Shown: piece after piece, positions 53,101 through 64,000 of the stretch
Layout: each line of letters opens with the position of its first letter
Position numbering within the stretch: position 1 is the first letter of the stretch
Assembly (NCBI GenBank): GCA_028752905.1
Contig: JAQNBH010000002.1
Coordinates: 27,201,932-27,265,931 of the forward strand
Length of the DNA: 64,000 nt
Direction of reading: 5' to 3'
Source of the DNA: Cladorhizidae sp. MBARI D1340-BT2
Taxonomy: Eukaryota > Porifera > Demospongiae > Poecilosclerida > Cladorhizidae
Program-made: the position numbers and the translations under genes
The notes under the pieces: model-generated
What the model was told of the DNA's origin: nothing
Databases searched by the model: none
The model's input: only the letters and a program-made list of their open reading frames with translations

Positions 53101-55200
53101 ACTTGCTAATACTTAGGAGTACTCAAAATTTTGGCACGTACAAAAGACAGATAATTAGAAGGGCTATCCCGGTGATATAAAAATTATCTTTTTTTGGGTA
53201 AAGTGTAGAAATGTTATGAGCTTCACGGCAAAAAAAACAAGATTTTCGGGGGGAAATGAGAAACATATAGACCCAATTAGGGCAAATATCAAGAACATGT
53301 TTAGCATCAAGTAAGAGTACAATTCATAACTGCCCTAATTAACAAGACCAAAGTCCCAGATTTTGTCAACTGATAGAGAAAGGCCCTTATCTGCAACATG
53401 TGAACAGATTATCAATTAAATGTAGTGGTTTTTCACTGGCAGGCCACCGCTTTGGGCAACTGGAAAAACGCCAGGAAAAATCCCAAACCTTACCACTTCA
53501 AATCACCATAACTTGCTAATACTTAGAGTACTCAAAATTTTGGCACGTACAAAAGACAGATAATTAGAAGAGCTATCCGGTGATATAAAAATTATCTTTT
53601 TTGGGTAAAGTGTAGAAAAGTTATGAGCTTCACGGCAAAAAAACAAGATTTTCGGGGGGAAAATGAGAAACATAATAGACCAAATTAGGGCAAATATCAA
53701 GAACATGTTTAGCATCAAGTAAGAGTACAATTCATAACTGCCCTAATTAACAAGACCAAAGTCCCAGATTTTGTCAACTGATAGAGAAGGCCCTTATCTG
53801 CAAGCATGTGAACAGATTATCAATAAATGTAGTGGTTTTTCACTGCAGGCCACCGCTTTTGGCAACTGAGAAAACGCCAGGAAAAATCCCAAACCTTACC
53901 ACTTCAAATCACCATAACTTGCTAATACTTAGAGTACTCAAATTTTGGCACGTACAAAAGACAGATAATTAGAAGGGCTATCCGGTGATATAAAAATTAT
54001 CTTTTTTGGGTAAAGTGTAGAAATGTTATGAGCTTCACGGCAAAAAAACAAGATTTTCGGGGGGGAAATGAGAAACATATAGACCCAATTAGGGCAAATA
54101 TCAAGAACATGTTTAGCATCAAGTAAGAGTACAATTCATAACTGCCCTAATTAACAAGACCAAAGTCCCAGATTTTGTCAACTGATAGAGAAGGCCCTTA
54201 TCTGCAACATGTGAACAGATTATCAATAAATGTAGTGGTTTTTCACTGGCAGGCCACCGCTTTGGCAACTGGAAAAACGCCAGGAAAAATCCCAAACCTT
54301 ACCACTTCAAATCACCATAACTTGCTAATACTTAGAGTACTCAAAATTTTGGCTCGTACAAAAAGACAGATAATTAGAAGAGCTATCCGGTGATATAAAA
54401 ATTATCTTTTTTGGATAAAGTGTAGAAAAGTTATGAGCTTCACCGGCAAAACAACAAGATTTTCGGGGGGGAAAATGAGAAACATATAGACCAAATTAGG
54501 GCAAATATCAAGAACATGTTTAGCATCAAGTAAGAGTACAATTCATAACTGCCCTAATTAACAAGACCAAAGTCCCAGATTTTGTCAACTGATAGAGAAG
54601 GCCCTTATCTGCAACATGTGAACAGATTATCAATAAATGTAGTGGTTTTTCACTGGCAGGCCACCGCTTTGGCAACTGGAAAACGCCAGGAAAAATCCCA
54701 AACCTTACCACTTCAAATCACCATAACTTCCTAATACTTAGAGTACTCAAAATTTTGGCACGTACAAAACACAGATAATTAGAAGAGCTATCCGGTGATA
54801 TAAAAATTATCTTTTTTGGGTAAAGTGTAGAAAAGTTATGAGCTTCACGGCAAAAAAACAAGATTTTCGGGGGGAAAATGAGAAACATATAGAACAAATT
54901 AGGGCAAATATCAAGAACATGTTTAGCATCAAGTAAGAGTACAATTCATAACTGCCCTAATTAACAAGACCAAAGTCCCCAGATTTTGTCAACTGATAGA
55001 GAAGGCCCCTTATCTGCAACATGTGAACAGATTATCAATAAATGTAGTGGTTTTTCACTGGCAGGCCACCGCTTTGGCAACTGGAAAACGCCAGGAAAAA
55101 TCACAAACCTTACCACTTCAAATCATCATAACTTGCTAATACTTAGAGTACTCAAAATTTTGGCACGTACAAAAGACAGATAATTAGAAGGGCTATCCGG
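50140..55200. other. Indel-rich stretch, probable unpolished sequence patch
   Basis: About 40 single-base indels, mostly insertions, interrupt otherwise invariant monomer sequence. Examples are TTTGGGCAAC (50215), CTGCCCCTAATT (50500), GAAACCATATAG (50834), AACGCGCAGG (51849), CAAGACACATG (52477), CTTAGGAGTAC (53114), CTGCAAGCATG (53800) and CACCGGCAAAAC (54442). That is about one per 120 bp, against one per several kb elsewhere. The mix resembles raw long-read error. It stops at the 39-bp deletion near 55,199. Confidence 0.8.
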
Positions 55201-55210
55201 GTTATGAGCT
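55190..55210. other. 39-bp deletion junction in a monomer
   Basis: CTATCCGG is joined directly to GTTATGAGC, removing the 39 bp that lie between them in the matching monomer near 36,233-36,272 (GATATACAAATT through GTGTAGAAAA). It is the only deletion of this size in the window and coincides with the switch from indel-rich to clean sequence, which suggests an assembly splice. Confidence 0.8.
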
Positions 55211-58200
55211 TCACGGCAAAAAAACAAGATTTTCGGGGGGAAAATGAGAAACATATAGACCAAATTAGGGCAAATATCAAGAACATGTTTAGCATCAAGT
55301 AAGAGTACAATTCATAACTGCCCTAATTAACAAGACCAAAGTCCCAGATTTTGTCAACTGATAGAGAAGGCCCTTATCTGCAACATGTGAACAGATTATC
55401 AATAAATGTAGTGGTTTTTCACTGGCAGGCCACCGCTTTGGCAACTGGAAAACGCCAGGAAAAATCCCAAACCTTACCACTTCAAATCACCATAACTTGC
55501 TAATACTTAGAGTACTCAAAATTTTGGCACGTACAAAAGACAGATAATTAGAAGAGCTATCCGGTGATATAAAAATTATCTTTTTTGGGTAAAGTGTAGA
55601 AAAGTTATGAGCTTCACGGCAAAAAAACAAGATTTTCGGGGGGAAAATGAGAAACATATAGACCAAATTAGGGCAAATATCAAGAACATGTTTAGCATCA
55701 AGTAAGAGTACAATTCATAACTGCCCTAATTAACAAGACCAAAGTCCCAGATTTTGTCAACTGATAGAGAAGGCCCTTATCTGCAACATGTGAACAGATT
55801 ATCAATAAATGTAGTGGTTTTTCACTGGCAGGCCACCGCTTTGGCAACTGGAAAACGCCAGGAAAAATCCCAAACCTTACCACTTCAAATCACCATAACT
55901 TGCTAATAATTAGAGTACTCAAAATTTTGGCACGTACAAAAGACAGATAATTAGAAGGGCTATCCGATGATATAAAAATTATCTTTTTGGGGTAAAGTGT
56001 AGAAAAGTTATGAGCTTCACGGCAAAAAAACAAGATTTTCGGGGGGAAAATGAGAAACATATAGACCAAATTAGGGCAAATATCAAGAACATGTTTAGCA
56101 TCAAGTAAGATTACAATTCATAACTGCCCTAATTAACAAGACCAAAGTCCCAGATTTTGTCAACTGATAGAGAAGGCCCTTATCTGCAACATGTGAACAG
56201 ATTATCAATAAATGTAGTGGTTTTTCACTGGCAGGCCACCGCTTTGGCAACTGGAAAACGCCAGGAAAAATCCCAAACCTTACCACTTCAAATCACCATA
56301 ACTTGCTAATACTTAGAGTATTCAAAATTTTGGCACGTACAAAAGACAGATAATTAGAAGAGCTATCCGGTGATATAAAAATTATCTTTTTTGGGTAAAG
56401 TGTAGAAAAGTTATGAGCTTCACGGCAAAAAAACAAGATTTTCGGGGGGAAAATGAGAAACATATAGACCAAATTAGGGCAAATATCAAGAACATGTTTA
56501 GCATCAAGTAAGATTACAATTCATAACTGCCCTAATTAACAAGACCAAAGTCCCAGATTTTGTCAACTGATAGAGAAGGCCCTTATCTGCAACATGTGAA
56601 CAGATTATCAATAAATGTAGTGGTTTTTCACTGGCAGGCCACCGCTTTGGCAACTTGAAAACGCCAGGAAAAATCCCAAACCTTACCACTTCAAATCACC
56701 ATAACTTGCTAATACTTAGAGTACTCAAAATTTTGGCACGTACAAAAGACAGATAATTAGAAGAGCTATCCGGTGATATAAAAATTATCTTTTTTGGGTA
56801 AAGTGTAGAAAAGTTATGAGCTTCACGGCAAAAAAACAAGATTTTCGGGGGGAAAATGAGAAACATATAGACCAAATTAGGGCAAATATCAAGAACATGT
56901 TTAGCATCAAGTAAGAGTACAATTCATAACTGCCCTAATTAACAAGACCAAAGTCCCAGATTTTGTCAACTGATAGAGAAGGCCCTTATCTGCAACATGT
57001 GAACAGATTATCAATAAATGTAGTGGTTTTTCACTGGCAGGCCACCGCTTTGGCAACTGGAAAACGCCAGGAAAAATCCCAAACCTTACCACTTCAAATC
57101 ACCATAACTTGCTAATACTTAGAGTACTCAAAATTTTGGCACGTACAAAAGACAGATAATTAGAAGAGCTATCCGGTGATATAAAAATTATCTTTTTTGG
57201 ATAAAGTGTAGAAAAGTTATGAGCTTCACGGCAAAACAACAAGATTTTCGGGGGGAAAATGAGAAACATATAGACCAAATTAGGGCAAATATCAAGAACA
57301 TGTTTAGCATCAAGTAAGAGTACAATTCATAACTGCCCTAATTAACAAGACCAAAGTCCCAGATTTTGTCAACTGATAGAGAAGGCCCTTATCTGCAACA
57401 TGTGAACAGATTATCAATAAATGTAGTGGTTTTTCACTGGCAGGCCACCGCTTTGGCAACTGGAAAACGCCAGGAAAAATCCCAAACCTTACCACTTCAA
57501 ATCACCATAACTTCCTAATACTTAGAGTACTCAAAATTTTGGCACGTACAAAACACAGATAATTAGAAGAGCTATCCGGTGATATAAAAATTATCTTTTT
57601 TGGGTAAAGTGTAGAAAAGTTATGAGCTTCACGGCAAAAAAACAAGATTTTCGGGGGGAAAATGAGAAACATATAGAACAAATTAGGGCAAATATCAAGA
57701 ACATGTTTAGCATCAAGTAAGAGTACAATTCATAACTGCCCTAATTAACAAGACCAAAGTCCCAGATTTTGTCAACTGATAGAGAAGGCCCTTATCTGCA
57801 ACATGTGAACAGATTATCAATAAATGTAGTGGTTTTTCACTGGCAGGCCACCGCTTTGGCAACTGGAAAACGCCAGGAAAAATCACAAACCTTACCACTT
57901 CAAATCATCATAACTTGCTAATACTTAGAGTACTCAAAATTTTGGCACGTACAAAAGACAGATAATTAGAAGGGCTATCCGGTGATATACAAATTATCTT
58001 TTTTGGGTAAAGTGTAGAAAAGTTATGAGCTTCACGGCAAAAAAACAAGATTTTCGGGGGGAAAATGAGAAACATATAGACCAAATTAGGGCAAATATCA
58101 AGAACATGTTTAGCATCAAGTAAGAGTACAATTCATAACTGCCCTAATTAACAAGACCAAAGTCCCAGATTTTGTCAACTGATAGAGAAGGCCCTTATCT

Positions 58201-61200
58201 GCAACATGTGAACAGATTATCAATAAATGTAGTGGTTTTTCACTGGCAGGCCACCGCTTTGGCAACTGGAAAACGCCAGGAAAAATCCCAAACCTTACCA
58301 CTTCAAATCACCATAACTTGCTAATACTTAGAGTACTCAAAATTTTGGCACGTACAAAAGACAGATAATTAGAAGAGCTATCCGGTGATATAAAAATTAT
58401 CTTTTTTGGGTAAAGTGTAGAAAAGTTATGAGCTTCACGGCAAAAAAACAAGATTTTCGGGGGGAAAATGAGAAACATATAGACCAAATTAGGGCAAATA
58501 TCAAGAACATGTTTAGCATCAAGTAAGAGTACAATTCATAACTGCCCTAATTAACAAGACCAAAGTCCCAGATTTTGTCAACTGATAGAGAAGGCCCTTA
58601 TCTGCAACATGTGAACAGATTATCAATAAATGTAGTGGTTTTTCACTGGTAGGCCACCGCTTTGGCAACTGGAAAACGCCAGGAAAAATCCCAAACCTTA
58701 CCACTTCAAATCACCATAACTTGCTAATACTTAGAGTACTCAACATTTTGGCACGTACAAAAGACAGATAATTAGAAGAGCTATCCAGTGATATAAAAAT
58801 TATCTTTTTTGGGTAAAGTGTAGAAAAGTTATGAGCTTCACGGCAAAAAAACAAGATTTTCGGGGGGAAAATGAGAAACATATAGACCAAATTAGGGCAA
58901 ATATCAAGAACATGTTTAGCATCAAGTAAGAGTACAATTCATAACTGCCCTAATTAACAAGACCAAAGTCCCAGATTTTGTCAACTGATAGAGAAGGCCC
59001 TTATCTGCAACATGTGAACAGATTATCAATAAATGTAGTGGTTTTTCACTGGCAGGCCACCGCTTTGGCAACTGGAAAACGCCAGGAAAAATCCCAAACC
59101 TTACCACTTCAAATCACCATAACTTGCTAATACTTAGAGTATTCAAAATTTTGGCACGTACAAAAGACAGATAATTAGAAGAGCTATCCGGTGATATAAA
59201 AATTATCTTTTTTGGGTAAAGTGTAGAAAAGTTATGAGCTTCACGGCAAAAAAACAAGATTTTCGGGGGGGAAATGAGAAACATATAGACCAAATTAGGG
59301 CAAATATCAAGAACATGTTTAGCATCAAGTAAGAGTACAATTCATAACTGCCCTAATTAACAAGACCAAAGTCCCAGATTTTGTCAACTGATAGAGAAGG
59401 CCCTTATCTGCAACATGTGAACAGATTATCAATAAATGTAGTGGTTTTTCACTGGCAGGCCACCGCTTTGGCAACTAGAAAACGCCAGGAAAAATCCCAA
59501 ACCTTGCCACTTCAAATCACCATAACTTCCTAATACTTAGAGTACTCAACATTTTTGCACGTACAAAAGACAGATAATTAGAAAGGCTATCCGGTGATAT
59601 AAAAAGTATCTTTTTGGGGTAAAGTGTAGAAATGTTATGAGCTTCACGGCAAAAAAACAAGATTTTCGGGGGGGAAATGAGAAACATATAGACCAAATTA
59701 GGGCAAATATCAAGAACATGTTTAGCATCAAGTAAGAGTACAATTCATAACTGCCCTAATTAACAAGACCAAAGTCCCAGATTTTGTCAACTGATAGAGA
59801 AGGCCCTTATCTGCAACATGTGAACAGATTATCAATAAATGTAGTGGTTTTTCACTGGCAGGCCACCGCTTTGGCAACTGGAAAACGCCAGGAAAAATCA
59901 CAAACCTTACCACTTCAAATCACCATAACTTGCTAATACTTAGAGTACTCAACATTTTGGCACGTATAAAAGACAGATAATTAGAAGAGCTATCCAGTGA
60001 TATAAAAATTATCTTTTTTGGGTAAAGTGTAGAAAAGTTATGAGCTTCACGGCAAAAAAACAAGATTTTCGGGGGGGAAATGAGAAACATATAGACCAAA
60101 TTAGGGCAAATATCAAGAACATGTTTAGCATCAAGTAAGAGTACAATTCATAACTGCCCTAATTAACAAGACCAAAGTCCCAGATTTTGTCAACTGATAG
60201 AGAAGGCCCTTATCTGCAACATGTGAACAGATTATCAATAAATGTAGTGGTTTTTCACTGGCAGGCCACCGCTTTGGCAACTGGAAAACGCCAGGAAAAA
60301 TCCCAAACCTTGCCACTTCAAATCACCATAACTTGCTAATAATTAGAGTACTCAAAATTTTGGCACGTACAAAAGACAGATAATTAGAAGGGCTATCCGA
60401 TGATATAAAAATTATCTTTTTTGGGTAAAGTGTAGAAAAGTTATGAGCTTCACGGCAAAAAAACAAGATTTTCGGGGGGAAAATGAGAAACATATAGACC
60501 AAATTAGGGCAAATATCAAGAACATGTTTAGCATCAAGTAAGATTACAATTCATAACTGCCCTAATTAACAAGACCAAAGTCCCAGATTTTGTCAACTGA
60601 TAGAGAAGGCCCTTATCTGCAACATGTGAACAGATTATCAATAAATGTAGTGGTTTTTCACTGGCAGGCCACCGCTTTGGCAACTGGAAAACGCCAGGAA
60701 AAATCCCAAACCTTACCACTTCAAATCACCATAACTTGCTAATACTTAGTATTCAAAATTTTGGCACGTACAAAAGACAGATAATTAGAAGAGCTATCCG
60801 GTGATATAAAAATTATCTTTTTTGGGTAAAGTGTAGAAAAGTTATGAGCTTCACGGCAAAAAAACAAGATTTTCGGGGGGGAAATGAGAAACATATAGAC
60901 CAAATTAGGGCAAATATCAAGAACATGTTTAGCATCAAGTAAGATTACAATTCATAACTGCCCTAATTAACAAGACCAAAGTCCCAGATTTTGTCAACTG
61001 ATAGAGAAGGCCCTTATCTGCAACATGTGAACAGATTATCAATAAATGTAGTGGTTTTTCACTGGCAGGCCACCGCTTTGGCAACTGGAAAACGCCAGGA
61101 AAAATCTCAAACCTTACCACTTCAAATCACCATAACTTGCTAATACTTAGAGTATTCAAAATTTTGGCACGTACAAAAGACAGATAATTAGAAGAGCTAT

Positions 61201-64000
61201 CCGGTGATATAAAAATTATCTTTTTTGGGTAAAGTGTAGAAAAGTTATGAGCTTCACGGCAAAAAAACAAGATTTTCGGGGGGGAAATGAGAAACATATA
61301 GACCAAATTAGGGCAAATATCAAGAACATGTTTAGCATCAAGTAAGAGTACAATTCATAACTGCCCTAATTAACAAGACCAAAGTCCCAGATTTTGTCAA
61401 CTGATAGAGAAGGCCCTTATCTGCAACATGTGAACAGATTATCAATAAATGTAGTGGTTTTTCACTGGCAGGCCACCGCTTTGGCAACTGGAAAACGCCA
61501 GGAAAAATCTCAAACCTTACCACTTCAAATCACCATAACTTGCTAATACTTAGAGTATTCAACATTTTGGCACGTACAAAAGACAGATAATTAGAAGAGC
61601 TATCCGGTGATATAAAAATTATCTTTTTTGGGTAAAGTGTAGAAAAGTTATGAGCTTCACGGCAAAAAAACAAGATTTTCGGGGGGGAAATGAGAAACAT
61701 ATAGACCAAATTAGGGCAAATATCAAGAACATGTTTAGCATCAAGTAAGAGTACAATTCATAACTGCCCTAATTAACAAGACCAAAGTCCCAGATTTTGT
61801 CAACTGATAGAGAAGGCCCTTATCTGCAACATGTGAACAGATTATCAATAAATGTAGTGGTTTTTCACTGGCAGGCCACCGCTTTGGCAACTGGAAAACG
61901 CCAGGAAAAATCCCAAACCTTACCACTTCAAATCACCATAACTTCCTAATACTTAGAGTACTCAACATTTTGGCACGTACAAAAGACAGATAATTAGAAG
62001 GGCTATCCGATGATATAAAAAGTATCTTTTTGGGGTAAAGTGTAGAAATGTTATGAGCTTCACGGCAAAAAAACAAGATTTTCGGGGGGAAAATGAGAAA
62101 CATATAGACCAAATTAGGGCAAATATCAAGAACATGTTTAGCATCAAGTAAGAGTACAATTCATAACTGCCCTAATTAACAAGACCAAAGTCCCAGATTT
62201 TGTCAACTGATAGAGAAGGCCCTTATCTGCAACATGTGAACAGATTATCAATAAATGTAGTGGTTTTTCACTGGCAGGCCACCGCTTTGGCAACTGGAAA
62301 ACGCCAGGAAAAATCACAAACCTTACCACTTCAAATCACCATAACTTGCTAATACTTAGAGTACTCAAAATTTTGGCACGTACAAAAGACAGATAATTAG
62401 AAGGGCTATCCGGTGATATAAAAATTATCTTTTTTGGGTAAAGTGTAGAAAAGTTATGAGCTTCACGGCAAAAAAACAAGATTTTCGGGGGGAAAATGAG
62501 AAACATATAGACCAAATTAGGGCAAATATCAAGAACATGTTTAGCATCAAGTAAGAGTACAATTCATAACTGCCCTAATTAACAAGACCAAAGTCCCAGA
62601 TTTTGTCAACTGATAGAGAAGGCCCTTATCTGCAACATGTGAACAGATTATCAATAAATGTAGTGGTTTTTCACTGGCAGGCCACCGCTTTGGCAACTTG
62701 AAAACGCCAGGAAAAATCCCAAACCTTACCACTTCAAATCACCATAACTTGCTAATACTTAGAGTACTTAAAATTTTGGCACGTACAAAAGACAGATAAT
62801 TAGAAGAGCTATCCAGTAATATAAAAATTATCTTTTTTAGGAAAAGTGTAGAAAAGTTATGAGCTTCACGGCAAAAAAACAAGATTTTCGGGGGGAAAAT
62901 GAGAAACATATAGACCAAATTAGGGCAAATATCAAGAACATGTTTAGCATCAAGTAAGAGTACAATTCATAACTGCCCTAATTAACAAGACCAAAGTCCC
63001 AGATTTTGTCAACTGATAGAGAAGGCCTTATCTGCAACATGTGAACAGATTATCAATAAATGTAGTGGTTTTTCACTGGCAGGCCACCGCTTTGGCAACT
63101 TGAAAACGCCAGGAAAAATCCCAAACCTTACCACTTCAAATCACCATAACTTGCTAATACTTAGAGTACTTAAAATTTTGGCACGTACAAAAGACAGATA
63201 ATTAGAAGAGCTATCCAGTAATATAAAAATTATCTTTTTTGGGTAAAGTGTAGAAAAGTTATGAGCTTCACGGCAAAAAAACAAGATTTTCGGGGGGAAA
63301 ATGAGAAACATATAGACCAAATTAGGGCAAATATCAAGAACATGTTTAGCATCAAGTAAGAGTACAATTCATAACTGCCCTAATTAACAAGACCAAAGTC
63401 CCAGATTTTGTCAACTGATAGAGAAGGCCCTTATCTGCAACATGTGAACAGATTATCAATAAATGTAGTGGTTTTTCACTGGCAGGCCACCGCTTTGGCA
63501 ACTGGAAAACGCCAGGAAAAATCCCAAACCTTACCACTTCAAATCACCATAACTTCCTAATACTTAGAGTACTCAACATTTTGGCACGTACAAAAGACAG
63601 ATAATTAGAAGGGCTATCCGGTGATATAAAAAGTATCTTTTTTGGGTAAAGTGTAGAAAAGTTATGAGCTTCACGGCAAAAAAACAAGATTTTCGGGGGG
63701 GAAATGAGAAACATATAGACCAAATTAGGGCAAATATCAAGAACATGTTTAGCATCAAGTAAGATTACAATTCATAACTGCCCTAATTAACAAGACCAAA
63801 GTCCCAGATTTTGTCAACTGATAGAGAAGGCCCTTATCTGCAACATGTGAACAGATTATCAATAAATGTAGTGGTTTTTCACTGGCAGGCCACCGCTTTG
63901 GCAACTGGAAAACGCCAGGAAAAATCCCAAACCTTACCACTTCAAATCACCATAACTTGCTAATACTTAGAGTATTCAAAATTTTGGCACGTACAAAAGA

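Larger units (their letters stand above)
14998..64000 (+). repeat. Uninterrupted 403-bp satellite array (about 122 monomers)
   Basis: Consecutive monomers start every 403 bp from 14998 to 63743, the last cut off by the window end after 258 bp. Spacing departs from 403 only by small indels: +1 near 16541 (A-run), +1 near 24158 (AAAACTTATC), +4 near 28575 (CTATATATCC), -8 near 33362, -2 near 41819, -1 near 44098 and 48126, +9 near 49265, many in 50,140-55,010, -39 near 55,199, -2 near 60747 and -1 near 63026. All copies are in the same orientation and nothing else is inserted. Confidence 0.96.
50059..64000 (+). repeat. 18.9-kb displaced duplication, right copy (continues past window)
   Basis: It matches 31124-45072 in monomer order and rare markers. 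The preceding monomer (49656) does not match its counterpart at 30721, so the homology starts at about 50,059. From 55,201 to the end the match is almost perfect: I found two single-base differences (43294/62222 and 44601/63529), and there may be a few more. The 50,140-55,200 part matches with many one-base indels. Confidence 0.85.

Noticed and set aside
1..64000. CRISPR array
   Set aside because: Repeats are 403 bp and directly adjacent, without short unique spacers; no cas genes; the DNA looks eukaryotic.
1..64000. rDNA intergenic spacer repeats
   Set aside because: No rRNA gene sequence anywhere in the window and no promoter-like element shared with known spacers that I can recognise.

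Overview
The whole 64-kb window is tandem satellite DNA. I find no credible protein-coding gene, rRNA, tRNA, complete transposon or unique sequence in it. It looks like heterochromatic (pericentromeric, centromeric or subtelomeric) DNA of a eukaryote: A+T-rich (the main monomer has 148 G+C of 403, about 37%), homogenised over tens of kb, with nested higher-order repeats. The lineage cannot be named from the sequence. I do not recognise either satellite family.

Two families are present. The main one is a 403-bp monomer, about 148 copies (147 complete plus a 258-bp partial copy at the right end), all in the same orientation. The second, here called S, is a 506-bp block (one copy is 512 bp) made of about three alternating A/B dimers of roughly 169 bp. 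S occurs nine times (eight complete), only in the first 15 kb.

Layout: 1-14,997 is a composite zone in which S blocks separate clusters of 4, 2, 1, 5, 2, 3, 4 and 5 monomers. Its most complete higher-order unit is S plus five distinct monomers (2,522 bp, at 4,296 and 11,970), with shortened derivatives in between. From 14,998 to the end there are about 122 uninterrupted monomers with local 3-, 4-, 7-, 11- and 12-monomer periodicities. The segment from 50,059 to the end repeats the segment from 31,124, displaced by about 18.93 kb (47 monomers).

Three observations stand out. (1) Each 403-bp monomer carries at its junction a 12-bp stretch, bracketed by the hexamer ATCAAG, that matches the S-block B subunit. 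The monomer therefore looks like a 379-bp core that entered a B subunit and was then amplified. (2) Recurrent variants are nearly absent from monomer positions 24-164 and dense from about 165 to 383. (3) Positions about 50,140-55,200 hold about 40 single-base indels and end at a 39-bp deletion, after which the sequence is clean again. This looks like an unpolished assembly patch and puts the 18.9-kb duplication in doubt.

No genes work together here. Any function would be structural (chromatin, centromere, satellite transcription) and is not shown by the sequence.
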